Shown here one piece after another: positions 20,758-30,018 of a DNA stretch of 64,000 nucleotides. The notes under the pieces were generated by a model. That model ran no database searches, was not told the DNA's origin, and saw nothing but the letters and a program-made list of their open reading frames with translations. Within the stretch, counting starts at the first letter, position 1, and each line of letters begins with the position of its first letter. A program made the translations under genes and the position numbers. The stretch comes from Hyphococcus formosus (lineage in GTDB: Bacteria; Pseudomonadota; Alphaproteobacteria; Caulobacterales; Parvularculaceae), in NCBI RefSeq assembly GCF_046736345.1, contig NZ_CP157210.1:620001-684000 (forward strand). The letters run 5' to 3'.

Positions 20758-21096
20758 ATGAAATATATAATCGCGGTCGTTAAGCCGCATAAGTTAGACG
20801 ATGTCCGTGCTGCGCTGACGGGGATTAGCGTCGAGGGGATGACGGTTTCGGAGGTGAAGGGCTTTGGTCGTCAAAAGGGGCATAGCGAAGTTTATCGCGG
20901 TGCGGAATATAGTGTCGATTTCGTGCCAAAGGTGAAAATAGAAATTGCGATCGAGGCGTCACGCGTAACAGAGGTTGTTGAAGCTATCTGTAACGCCGCA
21001 AAAACAGATCGCATTGGTGACGGCAAAATATTCGTTCTAGATCTTGAAGAATCGGTGCGGGTCCGCACCGGCGAGCATGGCGCAGCAGCACTATAG
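20758..21096 (+). CDS. glnK: Nitrogen regulatory protein P-II
   Basis: A 112-residue P-II trimer subunit that senses 2-oxoglutarate, ATP/ADP and, by uridylylation, glutamine. The T-loop RQKGHSEVYRGAEYSVDFVPK is conserved, and the Tyr of RGAEY is the usual uridylylation site (Y51). The B- and C-loop segments TDRIGDGKIFV and VRVRTGEHG are present. An upstream GTG frame exists, but the ATG at 20758 with GGAGGG just before it gives the exact family N-terminus (MKYIIAVVKPHKL). Adjacent amtB makes GlnK, which docks on AmtB, the best name. Confidence 0.96.
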   Translation: MKYIIAVVKPHKLDDVRAALTGISVEGMTVSEVKGFGRQKGHSEVYRGAEYSVDFVPKVKIEIAIEASRVTEVVEAICNAAKTDRIGDGKIFVLDLEESVRVRTGEHGAAAL

Positions 21097-21114
21097 AAAG
21101 CGTAGGGAAAATCC

Positions 21115-22440
21115 ATGAAAATCAATAAAAAAATGAAAGCTTCTCTATTGGTTAGCGCCATTTCTGCAATTGCACTCGGTTCTGTTCCTGCGATTGCACA
21201 AGAGGCGGCCGCAGAAGTGCCGACGGCTTCAGATGCGTCCGTGTTTGTATTCAATACGTTGTTATTCCTTGTTTCGGGTATGGTCGTTATGTTTATGGCG
21301 GCTGGTTTTTCGATGTTGGAAGTTGGGCTGGTTCGATCCAAAAATGCCGCAACAATCTGTTTAAAGAATATCGCCCTGTATTCTATAGCGGGCATAATGG
21401 TTTACTTGTTTGGGTATAATCTGATTTATACCGTCGGGGAGGGCGGATTCCTGGCGCCATTGGATGTCTTTTGGGGTGCCGACGATAGCGCGCCGATTGA
21501 TACCGGATATTCTTCGCACTCGGACTGGTTTTTCCAGATGGTGTTTGTTGCGACCGCTGCATCAATTGTGTCTGGCACATTGGCGGAGCGGATTAAGCTG
21601 TGGCCGTTTCTCGCTTTTGTCGCGATCTTGACTGGTTTTATTTATCCAATTCAGGCGTCTTGGGAATGGGGTGGCGGCTGGCTTGATGCCATGGGTTTCT
21701 CAGACTTTGCGGGTTCAACGCTCGTCCATTCAACCGGGGGCTGGGCGGCGCTGGCCGGTGCAATGGTCGTAGGGCCGCGCGTCGGAAAATATGTCGATGG
21801 GCGCGTAGCACCTTTACCAGGTTCATCTTTGCCGATGGCGACGCTGGGTACCTTTATTTTGTGGTTAGGCTGGTTTGGTTTTAATGGTGGTTCTCAGCTA
21901 GCGCTTGGTACTATCGAAGATGCTATCTCAGTCGCCAAGATTTTCGTCAACACCAATATGGCAGCTTGTGCGGGCGTTGTTGTGGCGATGATCCTTACGC
22001 AAGTTCTCTATAAAAAAGTGGATTTGACGATCGTCTTGAATGGCGCAATTGGTGGTCTGGTCTCGATCACCGCGGAACCGCTGACGCCTAGCATCGGGCA
22101 AGCATTGTTTATCGGTGCGGTCGGTGGCGCTATTGTTACGCTAGCCGTTCCGGTGCTTGATCGGTTCAAGATTGACGATGTTGTCGGTGCGATTCCTGCG
22201 CATTTGCTCTGCGGCATATGGGGCACAGTGATTGTACCGCTTTCTAATTCCGAAGCCATGTTCCATGTTCAGGTCATAGGTGTGCTCGCGATTGGCATTT
22301 TCGTCTTTGTTGTGAGTTTATTATGCTGGTTGGCGCTGAAATATACAGTTGGCGTCCGCGCAAATGAGGAAGATGAGCGTTTAGGCCTAGATAAAACAGA
22401 ATTGGGTCTGGAAGCTTATCCAGAATTCGCTAAAAGCTGA
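21115..22440 (+). CDS. amtB: Ammonium transporter
   Basis: A 441-residue Amt protein with a cleavable signal peptide (to about residue 28, SVPAIAQE) and 11 expected membrane segments. The twin-His pore is represented by the His in TLVHSTGGWAALAG and that in GAIPAHLLCGIWG. FMAAGFSMLEVGLVRSKN and GGWLDAMGF are further family signatures. It conducts ammonium/ammonia across the inner membrane and would be gated by GlnK, whose gene lies 18 bp upstream in the same operon. Confidence 0.96.
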   Translation: MKINKKMKASLLVSAISAIALGSVPAIAQEAAAEVPTASDASVFVFNTLLFLVSGMVVMFMAAGFSMLEVGLVRSKNAATICLKNIALYSIAGIMVYLFGYNLIYTVGEGGFLAPLDVFWGADDSAPIDTGYSSHSDWFFQMVFVATAASIVSGTLAERIKLWPFLAFVAILTGFIYPIQASWEWGGGWLDAMGFSDFAGSTLVHSTGGWAALAGAMVVGPRVGKYVDGRVAPLPGSSLPMATLGTFILWLGWFGFNGGSQLALGTIEDAISVAKIFVNTNMAACAGVVVAMILTQVLYKKVDLTIVLNGAIGGLVSITAEPLTPSIGQALFIGAVGGAIVTLAVPVLDRFKIDDVVGAIPAHLLCGIWGTVIVPLSNSEAMFHVQVIGVLAIGIFVFVVSLLCWLALKYTVGVRANEEDERLGLDKTELGLEAYPEFAKS

Positions 22441-22487
22441 TTTGAATAGCTGACATTGTATGGTTGGAGGCTGACATTTCAGAGCGG

Positions 22488-23918
22488 ATGTTAAAATTTG
22501 TCTCGCGCGATCGCGAGACTCCAGTGAAAAGAAATCCCGGTGATCGTCGCCGGGATTTCGACGAAATATATTTACGGTTTGCGGATGATAAAGCGAAAGA
22601 GCAGGCATCACGTTGTAGTCAGTGTGGCGTTCCGTTCTGTCAGAACCATTGTCCGCTCGGGAACGATATTCCTGATTGGCTAAAGCTCGTTGCTGAAGGC
22701 CGAATGGAAGAAGCCTACGCGGTTTCTTCTGCGACCAATAATATGCCCGAAATTTGTGGACGAATTTGTCCGCAAGACCGACTTTGCGAAGGTTCATGTG
22801 TAATCGAACAATCTGGGCACGGTACGGTCACGATTGGTTCGGTCGAACAATATATCACCGAAACCGCCTGGGCGAATGGCTGGATCAAACCCTTGTCGCC
22901 ATCACGTGAACGGCCCGAGTCAATCGGGGTAATCGGTGCGGGCCCTGGCGGGCTTGCGGCGGCCGAGGAATTACGTCGTGAGGGGTTCAAGGTTAAGGTT
23001 TATGACCGCTACGATCGAACCGGCGGCCTTTTGGTTTACGGTATTCCTAACTTCAAATTGGAAAAGGATGTCGTCGCACGCCGTACAAAATACTTGGAAG
23101 AGAGCGGTGTCGAATTTGTTCGAAACTTCAATGTGGGCCGTGACGCATCATTTGCGGACCTACGCAAAGAGCATGACGCAATCGTTGTTGCGACAGGCGT
23201 CTATAAAGCGCGTGACCTTGCCTGCCCGGGAGCCGGGAACAAGGGCGTTGTTGCTGCGCTTGACTATCTGACAACGTCAAATCGGCTAGGGCTTGGCGAT
23301 AGCGTGCCTCGTTATGAAAATGGCGAGCTCAATGCCAATGGTAAAAATGTTGTTGTCATTGGGGGCGGTGACACTGCGATGGACTGCGTGCGAACGGCGG
23401 TACGTCAGGGCGCGAAGTCAGTTACGTGTTTGTACCGCCGTGACCGTGCAAATATGCCGGGATCCGTGCGCGAGACGTCAAATGCCGAAGAGGAAGGCGT
23501 CATTTTCGAATGGCTTGCCGCACCGAAAGCTGTGCGTGGTGATGCGGCGAAGGCAAATGGGATCCGCGTTTCGCGGATGGAGTTAGGGGCGCCGGATGAG
23601 TCTGGCCGGCGTTCTCCAGTAGAGATTTCAGATGCTGAGTTTGATCTCGATGCAGATCTAATCATCAAAGCACTGGGATTTGAGCCGGAAGATCATCCGG
23701 CAATGTTTGGCGAACCTGAGCTGAAAGTAACAGCAAGGGGTACGTTGCGCGTTGATCCAACGACTCTCGAAACAAGCTTGCCGGGTGTTTATGCGGCTGG
23801 TGATATTGTTCGCGGTGCTTCGTTGGTCGTGTGGGCGATTGTGGATGGTCGCAAAGCTGCGGCCGCAATTACGGAGCGGCTAACCGCCGCCGAAACGCGC
23901 CCGCTTGCCGCAGAATAA
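22488..23918 (+). CDS. gltD: Glutamate synthase (NADPH) small subunit
   Basis: A 476-residue FAD/NADPH-binding subunit that passes electrons to GltB. The N-terminal domain has the cysteines for two [4Fe-4S] clusters (CSQCGVPFCQNHCPL and CGRICPQDRLCEGSC). Two Rossmann motifs follow: GVIGAGPGGLAAAEEL for FAD and VVVIGGGDTAMDC for NADPH. The start is uncertain: ATG 22488 fits the family, while a TTG at 22464 would add eight residues. It sits 47 bp after amtB and before gltB, giving a glnK-amtB-gltD-gltB nitrogen-assimilation cluster. Confidence 0.95.
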   Translation: MLKFVSRDRETPVKRNPGDRRRDFDEIYLRFADDKAKEQASRCSQCGVPFCQNHCPLGNDIPDWLKLVAEGRMEEAYAVSSATNNMPEICGRICPQDRLCEGSCVIEQSGHGTVTIGSVEQYITETAWANGWIKPLSPSRERPESIGVIGAGPGGLAAAEELRREGFKVKVYDRYDRTGGLLVYGIPNFKLEKDVVARRTKYLEESGVEFVRNFNVGRDASFADLRKEHDAIVVATGVYKARDLACPGAGNKGVVAALDYLTTSNRLGLGDSVPRYENGELNANGKNVVVIGGGDTAMDCVRTAVRQGAKSVTCLYRRDRANMPGSVRETSNAEEEGVIFEWLAAPKAVRGDAAKANGIRVSRMELGAPDESGRRSPVEISDAEFDLDADLIIKALGFEPEDHPAMFGEPELKVTARGTLRVDPTTLETSLPGVYAAGDIVRGASLVVWAIVDGRKAAAAITERLTAAETRPLAAE

Positions 23919-23929
23919 AAGCGGCAAGC
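23903..23929 (+). promoter_or_regulatory. 9-bp inverted repeat spanning the gltD stop
   Basis: GCTTGCCGC (23903-23911) and GCGGCAAGC (23921-23929) form a perfect 9-bp stem with a 9-base A-rich loop. No T-run follows, so it is not a normal intrinsic terminator. It may stabilise or process the mRNA between gltD and gltB. Confidence 0.5.
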
Positions 23930-23968
23930 AAACCGCCAAGTGACCACCTTAAAATAAAGTAGAATATA

Positions 23969-26900
23969 ATGACTGAATGGGTATCAAAATATCTGCGTGA
24001 GCGCGACGCCTTAATTGAGGCGAACGCTTATGATCCGTCCTCTGAGCATGATGCGTGTGGTGTTGGCCTTGTTGCTGCACTTGACGCTGAGCCTAGGCGC
24101 GAAATTGTCGATATGGCCATTGAGGCGCTTAAGGCTGTTTGGCATCGTGGTGCCGTTGATGCTGACGGAAAGACCGGAGACGGTGCCGGTATTCGGCTGA
24201 ATGTCCCTCAGGAGTTATTTAAGGAATTCGTTGCTCGTACTGGTCACACGGCAACGGATTCGGATATCTGCGTCGGCATGGTTTTCCTGCCGCGTACGAA
24301 TTTTGCTGCGCAAGATGCTGCGCGTGCGATTGTTGAATCGGAAATTCTAAATCGCGGCTTTTATATTTATGGCTGGCGACAAGTGCCGGTACAATCGCGC
24401 TGTCTTGGCGCAAAAGCGAATGCGACTCGTCCAGATATTGAGCAAATCCTGTTCACGGACCCAAAGGGGCGGACGCAAGAAGAGCTCGACCGAATTCTTT
24501 ATGCGGTTCGCCGCCGTATCGAAAAACGGGCGCGGCTTCAAGGAATTCATGAGCTATATATTTGCTCACTTTCCTCGCAGGATGTCGTTTATAAGGGGAT
24601 GTTCCTCGCCGAGGAGATTGATAATTTTTACCCTGACCTTCAGGATGAACGTTTCGTATCTCGCGTTGCGATTTTTCATCAGCGCTACTCGACAAATACG
24701 TTTCCTGAATGGCGTTTGGCGCAACCTTTCCGGATGTTGGCGCATAACGGCGAAATCAATACGCTAAAAGGTAATGTCAACTGGATGAAGAGCCATGAAA
24801 TTCCGATGGCTTCGGAAATTTTCGGCTCCGACGGCGAAGACATCAAGCCTGTCATTCAGCCAGGATCGTCGGATTCCGCGACTTTGGATCAGGTGTTTGA
24901 ATTGCTCGTACGGGCAGGTCGAACCGCGCCGATGGCGAAGGCTTTGTTGATACCCGAGGCATGGTCGAAGCGGGTTTCGGTTATGCCGCCAAAATGGCGT
25001 GCTTTGTTCGAATATTGTAATGCCGTTATGGAACCGTGGGACGGGCCAGCGGCCGTTGCGGCCTATGATGGAAAATGGGCGATTGCGGGTCTCGACCGTA
25101 ATGGTCTTCGTCCGCTTCGTTACGCGATTACCGAAGATGGTATTCTTGCTGTTGGTTCTGAAACCGGCATGTGCCCCCTTGAAGGGCGCGAGGTCAAAGA
25201 ACGCGGTGCAATCGAGCCGGGCCGAATGATCGCCGTTGATATGGAGAATGCGTCTTTCTATGATTCAGAACAAATCCTGAATCTTCTATCAGAAAAACAT
25301 CCATATACAGAATGGTTGGAGAATATTACGGAGCTCGAGCCGGAGATTGGCCCGGGGCCAGAAGAGCGCCTTTACGAAGGTGAAGACCTGCTCCGCCGAC
25401 AGGGCGCGGCAGGGTATAATCTTGAGAATCTCGAGATCATTCTACGGCCAATGGTCGAAGACGGCAAAGAGGCCATCGGTTCGATGGGCGACGATTCGCC
25501 TATAGCCGTTTTGTCAGAAAACTACCGTCCGCTTTCTCACTTCTTCCGCCAGAATTTCAGTCAGGTAACCAATCCGCCGATTGATCCATTGCGTGAAGAT
25601 GGCGTGATGAGTTTGAAAACGCGGTTCAAAAACCTTGGTAATATTCTTGTTACGGATAAAACGCAGACCGACGTATTCGTGCTGGAAAGTCCTATTCTTA
25701 CAAACGGTATGTTTACAAGGTTGAGGGGCTATCTCGACCAGAGGATAGCTGAAATCGATTGTACCTATGATGTTGCAGCAATCGAGAATAATGGTGAGGC
25801 GCTGAAGGCTGCGCTTGATCGAATTCGCCGTGAAGCGGAGGCCGCCGTGCGCGATGGCGCGGGCCATGTGGTCCTCACAGACGAGCATCAAGGGCCCGGC
25901 CGCATTGCCGTTCCGATGATCCTCGCCGCTGGCGGCGTTCATGCGCACCTCACGAAAGCTGGTGTGCGGACCTATTGTTCTATCATTGTGCGTTCTGCTG
26001 AATGTGTTGATGCGCATTACTCGGCTGTTCTCGTCGGCGTGGGTGCGACTGCGGTTAATCCATATCTGGCGTTTGATTCTGTGGCGCATGCGCATGCTCA
26101 AGGCCGGTTCGGCGATATGCCGATCGGTAAATGCGCATTTAATTATAAAGCGGCGCTGGAAGCAGGTCTTCTCAAGATCATTTCTAAAATGGGTATTTCA
26201 GTTATCTCCGCCTATCGGGGCGGCTGTAACTTCGAAACGCTTGGTCTTTCGCGCACGTTGGTGGAAGAGTTTTTCCCCGGCATGACAAGCCGCATTTCAG
26301 GCATCGGTCTTGCTGGTCTTGAAATGAAAACGGCAGCGATCCATGCCGAGGCATGGAATAGCGATGCGCCGCGTCTACCGGTCGGTGGGTTTTATCGTCA
26401 TCGTCGCCGGGGCGAGCATCACATTCTAGAGGCGCAGTTGGTTAGCGATTTACAGACCGCTGTGCGCAATGACGATCCGGCGGCCTATGCGCGTTATTCT
26501 ACAGCGCTTCAAAACCAACCACCCGCTCAAATCAGGGATTTGCTTCGTGCGCGGCCTATGGGCGATGCGATCGGTCTGGATAAGGTCGAGAATGCGAACG
26601 ACATCCGCCGGCGGTTTATCACGCCCGGTATGTCGCTTGGTGCGCTGTCACCAGAGGCGCATGGGGCATTGAATATAGCAATGAACCGGATTGGTGCGAA
26701 ATCGGTTTCCGGTGAGGGCGGGGAAGTGCCCGAACGCTATACGCCTATGCCGAATGGCGATAACGCCAATTCGGCGATTAAACAGGTTGCGTCGGGCCGC
26801 TTTGGTGTCACGGCGCAGTATCTTAATCAGTGTAAAGAGTTAGAGATTAAGGTCGCTCAAGGCGCAAAGCCAGGTGAGGGTGGTCAGCTTCCCGGGTTTA

Positions 26901-28483
26901 AGGTGACTGAATTTATTGCGCGTATGCGTCACTCAACACCGGGCGTTACGCTAATCTCGCCGCCGCCGCATCACGATATTTATTCGATTGAGGATCTGGC
27001 GCAGCTGATTTACGACTTGAAGCAAATCAATCCAGAGGCACGTGTTTGCGTTAAGCTTGTATCTGCTTCGGGCATTGGCGCGATCGCAGCGGGCGTCGCG
27101 AAAGCAAAAGCCGACGTGATTTTGATTTCGGGCAATGTCGGCGGCACAGGCGCAAGCCCACAAACCTCAATCAAATTTGCAGGGGCTCCGTGGGAACTTG
27201 GCCTGGCGGAAGCACATCAAGTTCTAACGCTGAATAACCTGCGCGAAGGTGTCACGCTTCGTACTGACGGCGGTATTCGTACCGGCCGGGACGTAGTGAT
27301 CGCGGCGATGCTTGGCGCAGAGGAATATGGCATTGGCACAATATCGCTCGTTGCCATGGGCTGTTTGATGGTGCGCCAGTGCCATTCAAATACCTGTCCG
27401 GTAGGGGTGTGTACGCAAGATGATGATCTACGCGCGCGTTTCCCGGGCCTGCCTGAACATGTCGTGCACCTGATGACCTTCATCGCAGAGGAAACCCGCC
27501 AGATCCTTGCATCGCTTGGGGCATCCTCGCTTGAAGACGTTATCGGACGGGCAGATCTGCTTGATCAGGTCAGCCGCGGCGCAGCGCATTTGGATGACCT
27601 TGACCTCAATCCGATCCTGACGCTCGTCGATGCCGGTGAACGCCCGAAACGCTCAACGCGCAAGGGTCGTAAAGAGGTCGTCGATACGCTCGACCAGCGC
27701 ATTATGCCGGATCTCGAGCCGTTCCTAGAACGCCGGGAGAAGGTTCAGATTTCCTATCCGGTTAAAAATACCGATCGGGCGATTGGTGCACGAATTTCGT
27801 CCCATATCGTACGGCTCTATAACAAAGATGATTTAATGGACGACCATGTAACGATGCGTCTCAAAGGATCCGCCGGGCAGTCGCTGGGCGTATTCTCGGC
27901 GCATGGATTGAAAATCATCGTTGATGGCGACGCCAATGATTATGTTGGTAAAGGGCTTTCCGGCGCGTCGATTGTTGTCCGTCCTGCAGATAACCAAGCG
28001 GACGCAAATGATGCAATCATCGGCAATACCTGTCTTTATGGTGCGACGTCGGGCAACCTTTTTGCCGCGGGCCGGGCCGGTGGGCGGTTTGCGGTTCGGA
28101 ATTCCGGGGCGACAGCAGTTATCGAGGGGTGTTCGGCAAATGGCTGCGAGTATATGACCGGCGGAGCCGTGGTCATTCTCGGATCGGTTGGCAATAATTT
28201 TGGTGCGGGTATGACTGGCGGTATCGCCTATGTCTATGACGATAACGGTACCTTCGAAGGTGCTGTTAATCCCGAAAGCGTAGCCATTCGCGGGTTTGAC
28301 GATGGTGAGGATGATTTTGAATGCCGCACATTGGTTGAGCGGCATTGGATCGAAACCAAATCTCCACGAGCGCGGCGTATTCTTGATGATTGGAAGAATG
28401 CGCGCTCGAAATTCTGGGTGGTTGAGCCGCGTGAATTGCTTGCCCGTAAACGTCAAATTGAGGAATCCGCCAAAATCGCGTGA
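23969..28483 (+). CDS. gltB: Glutamate synthase (NADPH) large subunit
   Basis: A 1504-residue GOGAT alpha subunit that makes two glutamates from glutamine and 2-oxoglutarate. The N-terminal glutaminase nucleophile is C30 in EHDACGVG, so a 29-residue propeptide would be cleaved. The central and FMN-binding domains follow, with PGEGGQLPG and ISGNVGGTGASPQTS. The [3Fe-4S] cysteines are in CLMVRQCHSNTCPVGVC. The C-terminal beta-helix repeats (GNTCLYGATSGNLFAAGRAG) are intact. Length and motifs are normal. A weak ribosome-binding sequence precedes the ATG. Confidence 0.97.
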   Translation: MTEWVSKYLRERDALIEANAYDPSSEHDACGVGLVAALDAEPRREIVDMAIEALKAVWHRGAVDADGKTGDGAGIRLNVPQELFKEFVARTGHTATDSDICVGMVFLPRTNFAAQDAARAIVESEILNRGFYIYGWRQVPVQSRCLGAKANATRPDIEQILFTDPKGRTQEELDRILYAVRRRIEKRARLQGIHELYICSLSSQDVVYKGMFLAEEIDNFYPDLQDERFVSRVAIFHQRYSTNTFPEWRLAQPFRMLAHNGEINTLKGNVNWMKSHEIPMASEIFGSDGEDIKPVIQPGSSDSATLDQVFELLVRAGRTAPMAKALLIPEAWSKRVSVMPPKWRALFEYCNAVMEPWDGPAAVAAYDGKWAIAGLDRNGLRPLRYAITEDGILAVGSETGMCPLEGREVKERGAIEPGRMIAVDMENASFYDSEQILNLLSEKHPYTEWLENITELEPEIGPGPEERLYEGEDLLRRQGAAGYNLENLEIILRPMVEDGKEAIGSMGDDSPIAVLSENYRPLSHFFRQNFSQVTNPPIDPLREDGVMSLKTRFKNLGNILVTDKTQTDVFVLESPILTNGMFTRLRGYLDQRIAEIDCTYDVAAIENNGEALKAALDRIRREAEAAVRDGAGHVVLTDEHQGPGRIAVPMILAAGGVHAHLTKAGVRTYCSIIVRSAECVDAHYSAVLVGVGATAVNPYLAFDSVAHAHAQGRFGDMPIGKCAFNYKAALEAGLLKIISKMGISVISAYRGGCNFETLGLSRTLVEEFFPGMTSRISGIGLAGLEMKTAAIHAEAWNSDAPRLPVGGFYRHRRRGEHHILEAQLVSDLQTAVRNDDPAAYARYSTALQNQPPAQIRDLLRARPMGDAIGLDKVENANDIRRRFITPGMSLGALSPEAHGALNIAMNRIGAKSVSGEGGEVPERYTPMPNGDNANSAIKQVASGRFGVTAQYLNQCKELEIKVAQGAKPGEGGQLPGFKVTEFIARMRHSTPGVTLISPPPHHDIYSIEDLAQLIYDLKQINPEARVCVKLVSASGIGAIAAGVAKAKADVILISGNVGGTGASPQTSIKFAGAPWELGLAEAHQVLTLNNLREGVTLRTDGGIRTGRDVVIAAMLGAEEYGIGTISLVAMGCLMVRQCHSNTCPVGVCTQDDDLRARFPGLPEHVVHLMTFIAEETRQILASLGASSLEDVIGRADLLDQVSRGAAHLDDLDLNPILTLVDAGERPKRSTRKGRKEVVDTLDQRIMPDLEPFLERREKVQISYPVKNTDRAIGARISSHIVRLYNKDDLMDDHVTMRLKGSAGQSLGVFSAHGLKIIVDGDANDYVGKGLSGASIVVRPADNQADANDAIIGNTCLYGATSGNLFAAGRAGGRFAVRNSGATAVIEGCSANGCEYMTGGAVVILGSVGNNFGAGMTGGIAYVYDDNGTFEGAVNPESVAIRGFDDGEDDFECRTLVERHWIETKSPRARRILDDWKNARSKFWVVEPRELLARKRQIEESAKIA

Positions 28484-28535
28484 CTTTAACAGTTAGTCTC
28501 GATAGAGATATGCGCGAAATTTGGCGGTACCCAAT

Positions 28536-29723
28536 ATGACGAATACGGAAGAGTTTCATCGGATCAAGCAGCTTCCTCCTTATGTTTTCGAGGAAGTCAA
28601 TAAGCTCAAGGCCAAATTGCGGGCCGAAGGGCGCGATATTATTGACCTTGGCATGGGCAATCCTGATATGCCCACGCCAGCGCATATCGTTGATAAGCTT
28701 GTTGAAACGGCCCGTAACCCCAAAGCACATCGCTATTCTGTTTCACGGGGTATAATCGGGTTGCGCCGGGCAATGGCGCGATATTACGAGCGGCGATTTA
28801 ATGTATCGCTGAATCCGGAAACAGAAATTGTTGCCACAATTGGGTCGAAAGAAGGATTTGCTAACCTCGCTCAAGCCATTACTGGCCCCGGCGATGTTAT
28901 TCTGTCGCCTAATCCGGCTTATCCTATTCACGCCTATGGATTTATTATTGCGGGCGGGGTTATTGCGGCCGTTCCAGCGCCGTCGCCGGAGGCTTATCTT
29001 TCCGGTGTCGCTGAGGCTATAAAATTATCGCATGTCAAGCCGCGGGCGATGGTTTTGAATTACCCATCAAACCCAACAGCGCAGACTGTCGATATAGATT
29101 TTTATAAGGACGCAGTTGCGCTCGCGAAAAAGCACGACATCATCATATTATCTGACCTTGCCTATGGTGAGATCTACTTTGGCGATGTGCCACCGCCGTC
29201 GATACTTGAGGTAGAAGGCGCAAAAGACGTTGCCGTAGAAATTAATTCGCTTTCGAAAACCTATGCGATGGCTGGTTGGCGCGTCGGCATGGCTGTCGGA
29301 AACGAGCGTCTGATTAACGCGTTAGCGCGCGTTAAATCCTATCTTGATTATGGCGCTTTTACGCCAATTCAGGTCGCGGCGGTTGCCGCCCTTGATGGGC
29401 CTGCGGATTGTGTAGAAAGCATTCGTGAGACCTATAAGGCGCGCAGGAATGTCCTGATTGAGCATTTCTCAATGGCGGGTTGGGATGTTCCGTGTCCTGA
29501 AGCATCTATGTTTGCCTGGGCACCAATTCCCGAAAAGTTTCGCGAGATGGGCTCGGTCGAGTTCGCAAAATTGCTGATGGAGAAGGCGGATGTTGCGGTC
29601 GCGCCGGGGCTTGGCTTCGGCGAATATGGCGACACGCATGTCCGGATTGGGCTGGTTGAAAACCAACAACGTATCCGTCAGGCCGCCCGAAATCTGAAAA
29701 AGGTTTTCGGCACTGCAAAATAG
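28536..29723 (+). CDS. Class I/II aminotransferase, AlaC-like (glutamate-pyruvate type)
   Basis: A 395-residue fold-type I PLP enzyme. The N-terminal IKQLPPYVFEEVNKLKAKLR and DLGMGNPDMPTP are typical of the AlaC/YfdZ alanine transaminase group. The PLP lysine is in NSLSKTYAMAGWRVG, and NYPSNPTAQ and SDLAYGEI complete the cofactor site. The likely role is alanine synthesis from pyruvate and glutamate. I chose ATG 28536 over a TTG at 28521. In many alphaproteobacteria this gene precedes hom; here a SAM riboswitch and metX-metB lie between them. Confidence 0.88.
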   Translation: MTNTEEFHRIKQLPPYVFEEVNKLKAKLRAEGRDIIDLGMGNPDMPTPAHIVDKLVETARNPKAHRYSVSRGIIGLRRAMARYYERRFNVSLNPETEIVATIGSKEGFANLAQAITGPGDVILSPNPAYPIHAYGFIIAGGVIAAVPAPSPEAYLSGVAEAIKLSHVKPRAMVLNYPSNPTAQTVDIDFYKDAVALAKKHDIIILSDLAYGEIYFGDVPPPSILEVEGAKDVAVEINSLSKTYAMAGWRVGMAVGNERLINALARVKSYLDYGAFTPIQVAAVAALDGPADCVESIRETYKARRNVLIEHFSMAGWDVPCPEASMFAWAPIPEKFREMGSVEFAKLLMEKADVAVAPGLGFGEYGDTHVRIGLVENQQRIRQAARNLKKVFGTAK

Positions 29724-29804
29724 ATTAGCAGAAACGGCTAATTTCAATAAAAAATTGGTACACCCTGTTGACGAGTTCGCAATTGCAAACTATCAACGCC
29801 GATA

Positions 29805-29930
29805 ACTCATCTAGACCAGCCGAGGGATAGGCCCTTTGACGCTGGGGCAACCGCCGAGCATGCCGGGACCGGTTTTTTCGGAAAGGTGCCAATTCCTACG
29901 AATTTGGATCTCCAAATTCGAGAGATGAGT
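29805..29930 (+). promoter_or_regulatory. SAM-I (S-box) riboswitch aptamer
   Basis: The 126-nt element matches the S-box consensus part by part. P1 is ACTCATCT (29805-29812) with AGATGAGT (29923-29930), 8 bp perfect. P2 has CCAGC paired with GCTGG around the core GAGGGATAGGCCC, whose GG can form the pseudoknot, and GGGGCAACC follows. After P3 comes the near-invariant GGTGCCAATTCC, then P4 with CGAATTTGGA and TCCAAATTCG, 10 bp perfect. It lies 88 nt before metX, the first gene of metX-metB-hom. SAM binding would be expected to repress these genes. The identification is from conserved core and pairing, not from a covariance search. Confidence 0.93.
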
Positions 29931-29960
29931 CGGACGAAGAACGGCAAATATGTCGTCCGA
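29930..29960 (+). promoter_or_regulatory. Hairpin after the SAM aptamer (expression-platform candidate)
   Basis: TCGGACGA (29930-29937) and TCGTCCGA (29953-29960) form a perfect 8-bp stem with a 15-base loop. Its first base is shared with the last base of aptamer P1, so the two helices compete slightly or stack. No T-run follows, so transcription termination is not apparent; control of metX translation start is a possibility. The mechanism is inference. Confidence 0.5.
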
Positions 29961-30018
29961 TTCAGGTCTCATGCGAATTGCTAGTCGAGTTGTTGGCGAG
30001 TGACGCAAGAGACTGAAT

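Noticed and set aside
29725..29741. Hairpin TTAGC / GCTAA after the aminotransferase gene as a terminator
   Set aside because: Only a 5-bp AT-containing stem and no proper T-run; too weak to call.
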